The notes under the pieces were generated by a model. It was not told the origin of the DNA and did no database searches. It saw only the letters and a program-made list of their open reading frames with translations. Position numbers and translations under genes: made by a program. From positions 87,352 through 151,351 of the forward strand of contig JANQQU010000029.1 of NCBI GenBank assembly GCA_028284905.1: DNA of 64,000 nucleotides. The letters are read 5' to 3'. Below, piece by piece: positions 1 to 8,827 of the stretch; positions within the stretch are counted from its first letter, which is position 1, and the number at the start of each line of letters is the position of its first letter. The stretch is from Calditrichia bacterium. GTDB taxonomy: Bacteria; Calditrichota; Calditrichia; RBG-13-44-9; J075.

Positions 1-833
1 TAAAACTCCTTGAAGATCTCCGAGCCAAGCATTACCAGGTTAATCTGAGCAGCGACCGTAACAACCATTGCGATCTTCCCAATGGTCACATCTTCTACCC
101 AATAGTCGGTAAATTTCCGGATAACCCCGAGGGTGATAATGATTAGCGCCGGCCCTGCCGCAAAAGCAGATGCTAAAAAACGTGGGCCGAGCAGCGACGA
201 GTTCCAGAATGGCCGGGAAGGCAATCCCGCATAAAGAAATGCAGTAACCAGGTGAATGGCAACCGCCCAAAATACTGAGAGAACAATCCCCGGTAAATAG
301 ACGTTTTTGTTCGGTTCCTTCCCCCGATAGTGGGCAAATAAAATGTAAAACGGAATGGTCAAATTAAGAAAAAGATAACCGTTTAGAACAATGACATCCC
401 AGGCAAGCATCGAACTCGGCCAATTAAAAACCCCGATAATCGGAATAAGATGCCAGGCGCGAGCCGGGCCGCCCAGATCGACTGTTACAAAAGCCAGGCA
501 CATAATCAGCGCCGCAACGGCGAGACCTTCTCCAATCAACACAGCTCGCGAAAAGTCAAAATCTTTCAGAATATAAGCCGGCAGCACCAGCATCACCGCT
601 GCGGCGGCAACACCGACCAGAAAGGTAAAGTTTGAAATATACAATCCCCAACTCACCCGGTCACTCATCCCGGTGACAACGAGTCCTTCATTTAGCTGCA
701 CTGAGTAGGCATACACCCCGAATAACATCACAAATGTCAGTGCCGCCATCCACAAATGATACGCCAGTCTGCCATGTGTGACGGAGCTAAGCCCGTCCTT
801 AAAAAAACCAATCAACACCGGGAATGTTTTCAT
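1..833 (-). CDS. nrfD: NrfD-like (polysulfide reductase family) membrane quinol dehydrogenase subunit, partial
   Basis: Open frame of about 277 codons starting at an ATG (833) and running off the window edge, so the C-terminus is missing. Translation begins MKTFPVLIGFFKDG and contains the NrfD-family stretch SDRVSWGLYISNFTFLVG at about residues 50-67, with repeated hydrophobic segments that look like 6-7 membrane helices. NrfD/HybB/DmsC-type proteins oxidise menaquinol at the membrane and pass electrons to an NrfC-type ferredoxin. It lies 33 nt downstream of exactly such a ferredoxin gene and is the last visible gene of the nap operon. I infer that it replaces NapC as electron entry for nitrate reduction. 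The family call is strong; the partner is inferred from gene order. Confidence 0.8.
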   Translation of the reverse strand, partial: MKTFPVLIGFFKDGLSSVTHGRLAYHLWMAALTFVMLFGVYAYSVQLNEGLVVTGMSDRVSWGLYISNFTFLVGVAAAAVMLVLPAYILKDFDFSRAVLIGEGLAVAALIMCLAFVTVDLGGPARAWHLIPIIGVFNWPSSMLAWDVIVLNGYLFLNLTIPFYILFAHYRGKEPNKNVYLPGIVLSVFWAVAIHLVTAFLYAGLPSRPFWNSSLLGPRFLASAFAAGPALIIITLGVIRKFTDYWVEDVTIGKIAMVVTVAAQINLVMLGSEIFKEF

Positions 834-866
834 TATACGTCCATTAAATTTAGTCGCGCAATTTCT

Positions 867-1997
867 TTAATCCATGAAGTACCAGAATTTCGGCTCGGTC
901 CCGAGATCTTCTTTTAAACGAAAAACTTTTTTGTTCTTTAATATCCAGCGAATCTCGCTATCCGGATCGAGTAGATTGCCGAATATCCGGGCGCCAGTTG
1001 GGCAGGCTTCTACACAAGCGGGATTCTTCCCTTGCCGGGATCGCTGAATACAAAACGTGCATTTCTCCATCACCCCTTTTTTACGCAGGCGATTACCGAG
1101 GTAATGCTGATTGTGGTTGACCTCCTCTTTCGGAACCACCGGATCATGCCAGTTAAATCGCCGGGCATCATAAGGACACGCAGCTTCGCAATAGCGGCAG
1201 CCGATGCACCAGTCATAATCCACGACAACAATGCCATCGGTTTCTTTCCAGGTGGCCTGCACCGGACAAACATCAACACAAGGAGGATTTTCGCACTGAA
1301 AGCATTGCGTGCCGATATAAAAATGCCCTTCGACCGGCACTTCATGGAAAAAATCATCCTGGGCATGTTCGAAGTTGATCTGCCCTTTTTTATGTTCATG
1401 AATGCGGATATACTGCATTCCCGATTTACGGTCCTGGTTATTTTCTTTGATACAGCCCCGAACACAATCCATGTAACCGCGGCATTTCGAGATATTAAAT
1501 GCATAGCCATATAGCACACCCGGTTGAGCAGCCGCTGTGGATACTTTGATCGTATTTTTATTTTGCAACTGATAACGCCGCTCGATCCGGCGAACGGTAG
1601 CGGCTTTTTCTTCTTCGGACATCAAACGGAAATTCCCTTTAAAATATTCCTCCCAGTTCAATCGGGAAATTTCACTTTTTTCATCATCTGCCAGTGGATT
1701 GCAGGCGGTCTGCATCAATCCAAATCCGGCAAACAATCCGGCAGCGATGCTTTTCATCGCGCTTCGCCGATCTACCTGGCGCTTCATCTCCTGATCGGCG
1801 ACCGTTGGCGGAGGGGAGGGAACATCTCTAGACGGCAAAGGACAAGAAGGCTTAGGGTTCTCATCACCATTAAAGCGGCTCCACATGAGCACGCTTAACA
1901 AGTTCCCCTCACTTTCAAATCCAGTTGATGCTCCGGCATCCTCGAGATCTACCTTGAGGATATTTTCCGCTAACATTTCTTCAACTCGCTCTTTCAT
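867..1997 (-). CDS. NrfC/DmsB-like periplasmic ferredoxin with four [4Fe-4S] clusters
   Basis: About 376 residues. Four cysteine clusters are visible, around CRGYMDCVRGC, CFQCENPPCVDVCP, CIGCRYCEAACP and CTFC...CVEACP, the pattern of NrfC/PhsB/DmsB electron-transfer subunits. A twin-arginine-like motif (RRSAMKSI) followed by a hydrophobic stretch and the lipobox-like LMQTAC sits about 75 residues in, not at the N-terminus, so export is by Tat or as a lipoprotein, or the real start is the in-frame ATG at 1787. I kept ATG 1997 because a purine-rich AGAGGA lies upstream, whereas AGGAG touches the 1787 ATG with no spacing. It is 16 nt after the tetrahaem gene and just before nrfD. Role: carries electrons between the NrfD subunit and periplasmic haem proteins (inferred). 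Confidence 0.85.
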   Translation of the reverse strand: MKERVEEMLAENILKVDLEDAGASTGFESEGNLLSVLMWSRFNGDENPKPSCPLPSRDVPSPPPTVADQEMKRQVDRRSAMKSIAAGLFAGFGLMQTACNPLADDEKSEISRLNWEEYFKGNFRLMSEEEKAATVRRIERRYQLQNKNTIKVSTAAAQPGVLYGYAFNISKCRGYMDCVRGCIKENNQDRKSGMQYIRIHEHKKGQINFEHAQDDFFHEVPVEGHFYIGTQCFQCENPPCVDVCPVQATWKETDGIVVVDYDWCIGCRYCEAACPYDARRFNWHDPVVPKEEVNHNQHYLGNRLRKKGVMEKCTFCIQRSRQGKNPACVEACPTGARIFGNLLDPDSEIRWILKNKKVFRLKEDLGTEPKFWYFMD

Positions 1998-2013
1998 CAA
2001 ATCTCGTTTCCTC

Positions 2014-2667
2014 TCACTTTACAGGCTTGCTAACATGGGCCGGCCAGCGGATTTCCCAGGCAGGTTGATGGGGATTATGGCAATCCACACAGTTATTAAC
2101 AACTCTCGGCGGGGCCCAGCCGGCAATCCGCTTACCATGCGCGCCGCCGGTCCAATCCTGAAATTGGCGGGAATGGCATTGGGCACATACCTGGTAGCTG
2201 TGTTCGAAACTCACCTCCCGGCCGGTGAGGAGCTGTAATTGATCAATCTTCCCCTCGTTATGGCAGGTGAGGCAATTCATCACATCCGCGTTCGCATGTT
2301 GAATGACAATATCCCAGTGGGCCCTGGGGTTTTCCGCTTTTGGCCCAGCTTTCATTCGGGCTAGCGGTTGGTTATGGCAGGTTGTGCAGGGATATTTTGT
2401 AATCTCACTACTTCGTTCCAAAACATAGAATTGGGGCACATCAGCGGCATCTTTTACAGGAATACGCTGAGTATTCTCCATGTTGGTTTCAATAGTCAGA
2501 TTAGTATTGGGGCTAGGCGCAGATTCATGCTCAAGCCGCTCCAGCAAACTGTGATGTGTCGACTGTGAATGTTCATCTTCTCCCGTGCAACCGGCCCAAA
2601 TAAGAGACGCCAAAAGTAGGATGAGCATCTTAATCGATAGAATAATCTTATGCGAAGGTATCTTCAT
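2014..2667 (-). CDS. tetrahaem c-type cytochrome lipoprotein of the nap operon
   Basis: About 217 residues. A signal peptide ends in the lipobox LIWAGC, so this is a membrane-anchored periplasmic lipoprotein. Four CxxCH haem-binding motifs (CTTCH, CLTCH, CAQCH, CVDCH) fill the C-terminal two-thirds. An upstream in-frame ATG at 2697 would add ten residues, but 2667 gives a normal signal peptide; neither has a strong ribosome site. It sits 51 nt after the NapB-like gene and 16 nt before the ferredoxin gene. It probably shuttles electrons from the NrfC/NrfD module to NapAB, much as extra tetrahaem cytochromes do in other nap clusters; that role is inferred from position. I cannot assign it to a named subfamily such as NapM. 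Confidence 0.8.
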   Translation of the reverse strand: MKIPSHKIILSIKMLILLLASLIWAGCTGEDEHSQSTHHSLLERLEHESAPSPNTNLTIETNMENTQRIPVKDAADVPQFYVLERSSEITKYPCTTCHNQPLARMKAGPKAENPRAHWDIVIQHANADVMNCLTCHNEGKIDQLQLLTGREVSFEHSYQVCAQCHSRQFQDWTGGAHGKRIAGWAPPRVVNNCVDCHNPHQPAWEIRWPAHVSKPVK

Positions 2668-2718
2668 ATTTTCTTGAGTTCCAAGTGCTTTGCACATGAA
2701 TGTTAGTTGTATTATTTG

Positions 2719-3432
2719 TTACCGCTGCCACTCCACGTTTGCCTGGACAAGTGCATGGCACTGCCGGCAATTCACTCTTTCCGGATGAGTGACCTGGATT
2801 TCTTTAACCGCGCCGGGGCCGGCATGGCAGGCCAGGCAGTTTTCCCGCATTTGCATGCCGTGCGGTATTGGAGGTGGGCTACCGGGAAGCGCCGCTTGCC
2901 GAATCTTCGGAGCGGCAGCTTTTTCCCATTCAGATATTTTAAATTTTCCCGGTGATTTCATCGCGACATGGCACTGGCGGCAGCTGATTAATTCCGGATG
3001 GGGAACCACTGGCGCATAGGCATTATACTTCGGCACAAAGCCGCCATTTTCATGGCATTGCAGACATACCTTCCCGCCAATGCCTTGCTCACTTTCCAGT
3101 GGATGGGGAATTGCCGGCGGCGCACCGGGATAGGCACGCAGTTCATAAAACTCGTTTAAGCGCCGGGTAGTTTGCCCTTTCCCGGGCGTTTGTAAATAGG
3201 AAAGCGCCTGCGACGAACGACGAAAAACGCCTGCCTCTACCGGAATCGAAGCGACTTCTCCGGTAGCTGGCGCATCCAGCGAGGCTTCCCGTTGACTTTC
3301 CTGCAGACTTTCGCCCATAATGTAGACCATCGCGGCCATTAGGGCGACACAAATACCGATAAAAATGAAGCGGTGTTTGGCGATTAAAGCGCCACTTTCC
3401 GTTGATTGATCTTTTCGACTTTCACTGCGCAT
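2719..3432 (-). CDS. napB: NapB-like nitrate reductase cytochrome subunit with duplicated dihaem domain
   Basis: 237 residues: one N-terminal membrane anchor (about 21-39), then a NapB-type region. The NapB hallmark [16 protein letters not shown] (95-110) precedes CLQCH (123-127) and CRQCH (151-155). The block is then repeated as [10 protein letters not shown] (182-191), CLACH (199-203) and CRQCH (222-226). Classical NapB carries two haems; here there are four CxxCH motifs arranged as two tandem NapB-like units, the second shorter. The start overlaps the napA 3' end by 49 nt, indicating translational coupling. NapB passes electrons to the NapA catalytic subunit in the periplasm. The uncleaved-looking N-terminal helix suggests it is membrane-tethered rather than soluble. 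Confidence 0.85.
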   Translation of the reverse strand: MRSESRKDQSTESGALIAKHRFIFIGICVALMAAMVYIMGESLQESQREASLDAPATGEVASIPVEAGVFRRSSQALSYLQTPGKGQTTRRLNEFYELRAYPGAPPAIPHPLESEQGIGGKVCLQCHENGGFVPKYNAYAPVVPHPELISCRQCHVAMKSPGKFKISEWEKAAAPKIRQAALPGSPPPIPHGMQMRENCLACHAGPGAVKEIQVTHPERVNCRQCHALVQANVEWQR

Positions 3433-5729
3433 TTTTTATAGTCCGGTTGTTTGGAGATGGGGCAAAAGGCATCTATTGTCAACTCGTTAATTAGTAAAGA
3501 CTCATCAAAAAACGGCACAAATACTTGTCCGGGGGTTGGCCGGCCACGTTCATCAATTGACGCTGGCAAATCGATACGTCCCCGCCGTGAGGTTAGGCGA
3601 ACCATATCTCCATTGCGAATGCCCATACGCTTTGCATCACCCGGATTTAGCTCCACGTAAGCACGAGGCACCGCGCGGTGAAGCACCGGAATTCTGCGCG
3701 TCATCGAACCGGTATGCCAATGCTCGACAACCCGGCCGGTATTCAGCCAAAACGGATACTCATCATCAGGCACCTCCGGCGCGGGTTCCCAGGGGCGGGC
3801 CCAAATCCAGGCTTTCCCCTCCGGTTTACCATAGAAATCGAAACCGTCCCCTTTCGCAGCGGGATCATATTCTGCATTATAACGCCAGAGCGTTTCTTTA
3901 CCCTCTACAAAGGGCCAGATAATGCCGGGGCGGGCCTTCAATTCCTGATAAGGCGCCATCCCATGTTTTGCCCCCTCATGGAAGCGGATATATTCTTTCC
4001 AGATCTCTTCGATATGCTCGGATTCCGCCCAGGGGAACATCTCCTGAAATCCCATACGCCGGGCAACTTCAATAATTTGCCAGGTATCGCTCATTGCTTC
4101 GCCCGGCGGTTCGAGCATCTGTTCAAAGTGTTGGGTGCGTCGTTCCGAATTACCATACAAACCTTCCCGTTCGATCCACATCGCCGAGGGAAGTATAACA
4201 TCAGCTATATCGGTTGTTGGGGTGGGGTAGACATCAGAAACGACGATGAATCGTCCCTCTTTCAGGGCACCATCACGGTAGCGGTTCAGTTTTGGAATGG
4301 TAACCATGGGATTAGTAACCTGGATCCACATAAAGCGGATATCGCCACGATCCAGCCCGCGAAACATTTCCACAGTATGGTAGGTCGGCTTGGCAGGAAT
4401 TCTCTCCACCGGCACATTCCAGATATCCGCTGCTTTCTGCCGGGCTTTTTCACTCATCACTACGCCATAGGGCAGTTTATGTGTTAAGGTTCCGACTTCC
4501 CGCACTGTTCCACAGGCACTCGGCTGCCCGGTCAGCGAAAAGGGACTGTTACCCGGCGTGGAAATTTTTCCGGTGAGTAGATGAATATTGTAGATGAGAT
4601 TGTTCATCCAGGTACCGCGGGTGTGCTGATTCATTCCCATGCACCAAAAGCTGGTCACTTTGCGATTGGGATCGCCATAAAGAGAAGCCAGGTAACGAAT
4701 ATTCTTTGCGGACACAGCGGATATCTTTTCGACTTTCTCGGGTGTATAGTCATCGAGAAAGGTCTTAAATTCATCAAAGGACATACTACTGGCTTCGTCT
4801 TTAAACTGGAAGCCATCTTCCAGGCCATAGCCAATATTGGTTTTGCCTTTTTTTAAGACACAATGCTTCTCCAGAAAAGTCTCGTTCACCCAGCCATTGC
4901 GGACAATTTCATAACATATTGCGTTGGCAATTGCCAGATCGGAATTTGGGCTAAAGAGAATGGAGCGGTCCGCGGCAGCGCTGGTGCGAGTGGTACGGGT
5001 TGCCAGGTCGATAATTTTTATATCGTCGCGACGCAACCGCTGGTCGAGAATGCGGGAAAATAATACCGGATGCATCTCCGCCATATTATTTCCCCAAAGC
5101 ACAAAAACATCGGCATGATCGATGTCTTCATAACATCCCATCGGTTCATCCATCCCAAAGGAAGAGATAAATCCGGTGACCGCGCTGGCCATACATAGCC
5201 GCGCGTTTGCTTCCAGGTTGTTGGTGCCGATAGCCCCTTTCATGAATTTCGAAGCAACATATCCGTCGGGGATTGTCCACTGGCCGGAGCCATACATTGA
5301 CACGGCATCCTTACCATGTTCATCGATGGTTTCCTGCATTTTTTGCGCAATGAGGTCCAATGCTTCATCAACTGAGGTTTCTACTAGTTTACCATTCTTA
5401 CGCACCAGGGCTTTCTTTAAACGGTCCGCGCCGTAAAGCGCCATTACCGAGTGATAGCCTTTGACGCAGCAAAGTCCTTTGTTAACCGGACTGGCCGGAT
5501 CTCCTTTAACAGCAACTGCATGATCGCCGGAAAGGCCGATTAACAATCCACAGCCAACCCCACAGAAGCGGCAGGGTGCTTTTTTCCAGTCGATATTTCC
5601 GTCAGGTAAATTCTGCGCCTGATTTTCTGCAAATAATACACCGGGGAAAATAGCTGCAGCTGTAGAAATAGCAGAAGCGGCAGCCGCCTTCTTCAAAAAT
5701 TCTCTGCGATTCATGTTGGTAGGTCCCAT
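3384..5729 (-). CDS. napA: periplasmic nitrate reductase catalytic subunit NapA
   Basis: 781 residues, the normal size for NapA. A Tat signal (MNRREFLKK, residues 6-14) is followed by the [4Fe-4S] motif C53-x2-C56-x3-C60 with C88 further on, and the Mo-bis-MGD oxidoreductase body. The stretch around C179 ([10 protein letters not shown], then GMDEPMGCY) matches the NapA molybdenum-ligand cysteine region, which separates it from formate dehydrogenases. It reduces nitrate to nitrite in the periplasm. The start lies 2 nt after the napD stop and the 3' end overlaps napB, so the operon is tightly coupled. An internal ATG at 5714 just before the Tat motif is an alternative start. Confidence 0.96.
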   Translation of the reverse strand: MGPTNMNRREFLKKAAAASAISTAAAIFPGVLFAENQAQNLPDGNIDWKKAPCRFCGVGCGLLIGLSGDHAVAVKGDPASPVNKGLCCVKGYHSVMALYGADRLKKALVRKNGKLVETSVDEALDLIAQKMQETIDEHGKDAVSMYGSGQWTIPDGYVASKFMKGAIGTNNLEANARLCMASAVTGFISSFGMDEPMGCYEDIDHADVFVLWGNNMAEMHPVLFSRILDQRLRRDDIKIIDLATRTTRTSAAADRSILFSPNSDLAIANAICYEIVRNGWVNETFLEKHCVLKKGKTNIGYGLEDGFQFKDEASSMSFDEFKTFLDDYTPEKVEKISAVSAKNIRYLASLYGDPNRKVTSFWCMGMNQHTRGTWMNNLIYNIHLLTGKISTPGNSPFSLTGQPSACGTVREVGTLTHKLPYGVVMSEKARQKAADIWNVPVERIPAKPTYHTVEMFRGLDRGDIRFMWIQVTNPMVTIPKLNRYRDGALKEGRFIVVSDVYPTPTTDIADVILPSAMWIEREGLYGNSERRTQHFEQMLEPPGEAMSDTWQIIEVARRMGFQEMFPWAESEHIEEIWKEYIRFHEGAKHGMAPYQELKARPGIIWPFVEGKETLWRYNAEYDPAAKGDGFDFYGKPEGKAWIWARPWEPAPEVPDDEYPFWLNTGRVVEHWHTGSMTRRIPVLHRAVPRAYVELNPGDAKRMGIRNGDMVRLTSRRGRIDLPASIDERGRPTPGQVFVPFFDESLLINELTIDAFCPISKQPDYKKCAVKVEKINQRKVAL

Positions 5730-5731
5730 CT

Positions 5732-5971
5732 TTAGTCAGTGATTGGGTCTTTATATCCGGAAACCAGGGTAAGGCATTGAAGAGAAGATAAATCACGTAG
5801 TTTTTTCTCTAACGCCTCCTCCATTTTTGTATCGATGGTATCCGTTACTAATATGATAATGTCCTGATTGGTCGATGGTATAATCTCGCATTCCGGCATA
5901 CTGCGAAGCGCCTGCGCTAATTCATCGCGCTTACCATTTACCGGATAAGCAAGATAGCTCTTGATGGGCAT
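5732..5971 (-). CDS. napD: NapD-like Tat signal-binding chaperone
   Basis: 79 residues, typical for NapD. It has the small ferredoxin-like fold pattern of the family: an N-terminal strand (KSYLAYPV), a helix, then a MPECEII segment where NapD proteins carry PGVEIH, and a second helix with a long beta end. NapD binds the NapA Tat signal peptide and holds back export until the molybdenum cofactor is loaded. It is the first gene of the minus-strand operon and ends 2 nt before napA. Sequence similarity is modest, so the call rests on size, pattern and position. Confidence 0.8.
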   Translation of the reverse strand: MPIKSYLAYPVNGKRDELAQALRSMPECEIIPSTNQDIIILVTDTIDTKMEEALEKKLRDLSSLQCLTLVSGYKDPITD

Positions 5972-6497
5972 GGCCTAATTCCGTTTTCTACTGCTATATA
6001 GTAAGTACTACTTAGAAATCAGCCTGAAGAGATTCGAAGGTATAATTAGTTTAAGTATCTCAAAAATAATTTCCAATAGTTTAATATATTTTCGTGAAAA
6101 TCATTTCCCGTATTAAAGTTTTCAGCTTAAAAAAATCCGTATAGCTAACTTCCTCAACCACGAACAACATGCCACGAGAGTGCTCTTTTTCACAAAATCC
6201 ACTACCCGGCAATACAATGTTATTAAATAACTTAAATGAAAAAAATTTATAACCTTTATTTTTTGGTGGCACCAATCGCTATCCGGCAAAACTTCTTAAA
6301 CCCAGGTAATTCAACTATCCGAAGATGATTGTTTTTTGGCAAGGAATTCGCTGCATATTATGGGCGAATCACTTGGGATTTTCTGTAGGGTTTTGGCAGG
6401 GTACTTTCATTTCATTGATATTTAATTCAGGCATAATTCTATACATCTTCCCCTGCCGAATTCTCTTAATATCTTAACCTATCAAAGGAGACAAGCT
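5972..6497. other. divergent intergenic region between the nap operon and 6498
   Basis: 526 bases, AT-rich. Apart from the palindrome at 6002-6014 I see no gene. An open frame at 6081-6275 lacks a ribosome site and recognisable features. Divergent promoters for napD and the membrane-protein gene should lie here. Confidence 0.5.
6002..6014. promoter_or_regulatory. 13-bp palindrome upstream of napD, candidate operator
   Basis: TAAGTA-C-TACTTA is a perfect inverted repeat 31-43 nt upstream of the napD start codon. On the minus strand it is followed by an AT-rich CTATATAG that could be a -10 region. Its position suits an operator for the nap operon. The regulator is unknown and it does not match the FNR consensus. 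Confidence 0.35.
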
Positions 6498-7493
6498 ATG
6501 AAAAAGCAACTTCTCCATCCTCTACCTTTTCTGTCCTTTCCATTCATTTTCCTGATGTTACTCTTTTCAGTGTCGCTGTTTGCTGTTCAGGATCCAACAC
6601 CAGCGAATTCCGGGTTAAGCGGCGGTGATATTTTCGAGTTCGTGGTTATTACCGGCTATTTGCTTGGTGTGTTTGTCTTATTGCCCTGGGTTATTTATAC
6701 CAATAGAGCCGAGAAATTAGAAGTTGTTGAAATCGGTGCTTCCAGCGACGCTCTAGCGGATCCGGAACTCAGTGAATTTGAGCGAAATTCCCGGGCGGCA
6801 AAAATTCTGGATGAAATCACCCAAAAGCTAACGCCTTTTGAGGAAGACGGTGAACTCTTAATGACAATCACCAAGGGATCTCAGGCAAGATTTATGAAAA
6901 AGGGGATCGATTACATTCGGGAACACCTGCAACCCACAGATCCGGACATTACAGATCGTATGAATGAGCTTATCGCTGTCTACCAAAACCGCACCCAACG
7001 ATTATTTACCGGTTCTAAATGGATTATTGGATGTGCGATTGCCATGGGAATACTTTTCGTCTGGACGGGCGGCATTAGCACCTTTGTATTTATTCATGCG
7101 CTGGGCATTGCCTTTTACATCCTCTCCAGCCGCACCCCGCTCTATATTCTCGATAAACGAATGAACTTATTTGGCGGTGGTGGTGCAATTGTCGGGGCTA
7201 TTTTCGGCGCGTTTTTTATTGGCGCTGCCGCTAAACACTACAACGTCTATAGCGATGGCAGAAAGGAAAGGGATTACAGCTCGGAATTTACCGGCGGCGC
7301 AGTTTATTTTCTGTTTATTTTTGTTGCTGCTATGTTCATGGGATTTCTGGTCGCAGCATTAGGTGTCATAAACTTCCTAATGAATTATATGAACAACGCG
7401 GTGATGCCAACGAAAACAGAAACCTGGTATGAAAAGAATTTCCCGGCGATGCTTCCCGAAGAAGCCGAACCGACGGAAGAGATGCATGTTTAA
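6498..7493 (+). CDS. membrane protein of unknown function with signal peptide
   Basis: 331 residues, start supported by AAAGGAG 7 nt upstream. It has an N-terminal signal-like helix (about 10-29), a helix near residues 47-66, a soluble acidic region of about 100 residues, then four hydrophobic segments at about 173-190, 194-208, 225-247 and 270-300, and an acidic tail (EEAEPTEEM). I do not recognise the family. It is transcribed divergently from the nap operon, which does not by itself link the two. There are no cysteine motifs, haem sites or enzymatic signatures. Confidence 0.75.
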   Translation: MKKQLLHPLPFLSFPFIFLMLLFSVSLFAVQDPTPANSGLSGGDIFEFVVITGYLLGVFVLLPWVIYTNRAEKLEVVEIGASSDALADPELSEFERNSRAAKILDEITQKLTPFEEDGELLMTITKGSQARFMKKGIDYIREHLQPTDPDITDRMNELIAVYQNRTQRLFTGSKWIIGCAIAMGILFVWTGGISTFVFIHALGIAFYILSSRTPLYILDKRMNLFGGGGAIVGAIFGAFFIGAAAKHYNVYSDGRKERDYSSEFTGGAVYFLFIFVAAMFMGFLVAALGVINFLMNYMNNAVMPTKTETWYEKNFPAMLPEEAEPTEEMHV

Positions 7494-7804
7494 TACCGAA
7501 GGTCTTGTCCCGGAAAAACCTCAATAAGTTTCCCACAGTAGCGCCTGCTCACCGGTAAAGGGCAGGCGTTCACTAATTGACTATCGGAAACACCTTTATA
7601 TAAATCCTCCATTAATTCTCACAATCAATTTTCAACAGATCATCATTCCTGTGCGTATTTCTCAAATTAGAGAATCGTGATATCTTTTCCAAAAATCCAG
7701 ATTTCTGTAGGTCTGAGCTTTATCTGGTAACTGGTTTGTCTTAATCGGGAACCAGGAACAAAGCAAAAATGACAAGAAACTTAGTCCACAATCTACTTAA
7801 TTTT
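7494..7804. other. intergenic region between convergent genes
   Basis: 311 bases between the 3' ends of the 6498 gene and surE. Apart from the stem-loop at 7542-7568 I see nothing coding or repeated. Confidence 0.5.
7542..7568 (+). terminator. weak stem-loop after the 6498 gene
   Basis: CGCCTGC and GCAGGCG form a 7-bp stem with a 13-nt loop 49 nt after the stop codon. Only two T residues follow, so termination is uncertain. Confidence 0.3.
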
Positions 7805-8725
7805 CTATCGCTTCACTTTCCCTGGCCATACTGGTATCGCATCTGACATCTCTTTTAATTTATTAACCATTGCCACATCATTTTCATCAACTCGCATCGG
7901 AACAATGACAATGTATCCTTTTTGATACCAGGCGACATCACTGTCTTCAGAAGGGGATTCTTTTAGCCCTCTCTCATGCAATAGCCAGACTTCTTCAGTC
8001 TCATCATCACCGTCTTCTCTTTCTTCCCAAACTTTTTCAAAATCAAAATCCAGCACTGGGCGAGTTCTGCTGACAATCTTTATACCTTTAATATCCGAAG
8101 AATTTGTTCGGGGAATACTCACTGTTAAATATTGTCCGCTCTCCAATTCTCGCACTATTTTACTCTTGGCGAATTGCACCACCCACTGCGTTACGAACTC
8201 AACCATTTCTTCATCATCGTCATCAAGTCCGGATACAGCAATCGCCGGATACCCCAAAAAAGCGGCTGTTCGTGCGGCGCCAATTGTGCCGGATTTAAAC
8301 CAGGCGTCATCTCCTAAATTCGCACCACCATTAATACCGGATATAACGAGGTCGGGCAGCTTATCTCGCAACAATCCTTTTATTCCGAAGGCCACACAAT
8401 CCGCCGGATAGCCAGCAACTGCATAGGCAGTTAAATTCTCTCCGAGATAATCGCGCTGCACAAAAAGTGAACGGCTGTTTTTTCCGATGTTGGAAAAATT
8501 GGAAGTGCCACTTTTATCTTCCAAAGATGCAACAAGATAAGTTTCTGCCGTTTTAGAGAATGCTTTCGCTAATGCCCATATTCGCTTTTCCTGAATGCCA
8601 TCGTCATTTGTGATCAGTACTCTTTTCGGCCATTTGTTGTCACCTTCCTGTCCCGATAAAGAAAACGAGAATACTAAAATATAAACGCCCAATGTGAAAA
8701 CGAGTATTGTTCTTGATAGTCTCAT
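7805..8725 (-). CDS. surE: SurE-family 5'/3'-nucleotidase with an export signal
   Basis: About 306 residues. The SurE signature VLITNDDG with its metal-binding Asp pair comes directly after an N-terminal hydrophobic stretch ending near SLSGQ, so the protein looks exported. Further SurE blocks are AGYPADCVAFGIKGLL and PDLVISGINGGANLGDD. SurE enzymes dephosphorylate nucleoside monophosphates with a bound divalent metal and are normally cytosolic, so the signal peptide is unusual. I chose ATG 8725 because AAGGAA lies 8 nt upstream; a TTG at 8731 is the alternative. The C-terminal 60 residues carry an acidic insertion (EEREDGDDETEEVW). It stands alone on the minus strand. Confidence 0.9.
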   Translation of the reverse strand: MRLSRTILVFTLGVYILVFSFSLSGQEGDNKWPKRVLITNDDGIQEKRIWALAKAFSKTAETYLVASLEDKSGTSNFSNIGKNSRSLFVQRDYLGENLTAYAVAGYPADCVAFGIKGLLRDKLPDLVISGINGGANLGDDAWFKSGTIGAARTAAFLGYPAIAVSGLDDDDEEMVEFVTQWVVQFAKSKIVRELESGQYLTVSIPRTNSSDIKGIKIVSRTRPVLDFDFEKVWEEREDGDDETEEVWLLHERGLKESPSEDSDVAWYQKGYIVIVPMRVDENDVAMVNKLKEMSDAIPVWPGKVKR

Positions 8726-8827
8726 CAGCAAAATTCCTTTGAGTAATATTTAATCCTCAATCATCATTGATACTTCGGGATATATCTGAGGGAAAGTGGA
8801 AAACGATTCTACTTAAAACGCGGTGAT

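Noticed and set aside
40..270. Small open frame on the minus strand
   Set aside because: It lies inside the nrfD-like coding region in another frame.
3678..4487. Long plus-strand frame opposite napA
   Set aside because: Antisense shadow of napA; it has no protein features or ribosome site.
6081..6275. Short minus-strand frame in the nap intergenic gap
   Set aside because: No ribosome site, no recognisable domain and AT-rich random-looking sequence.
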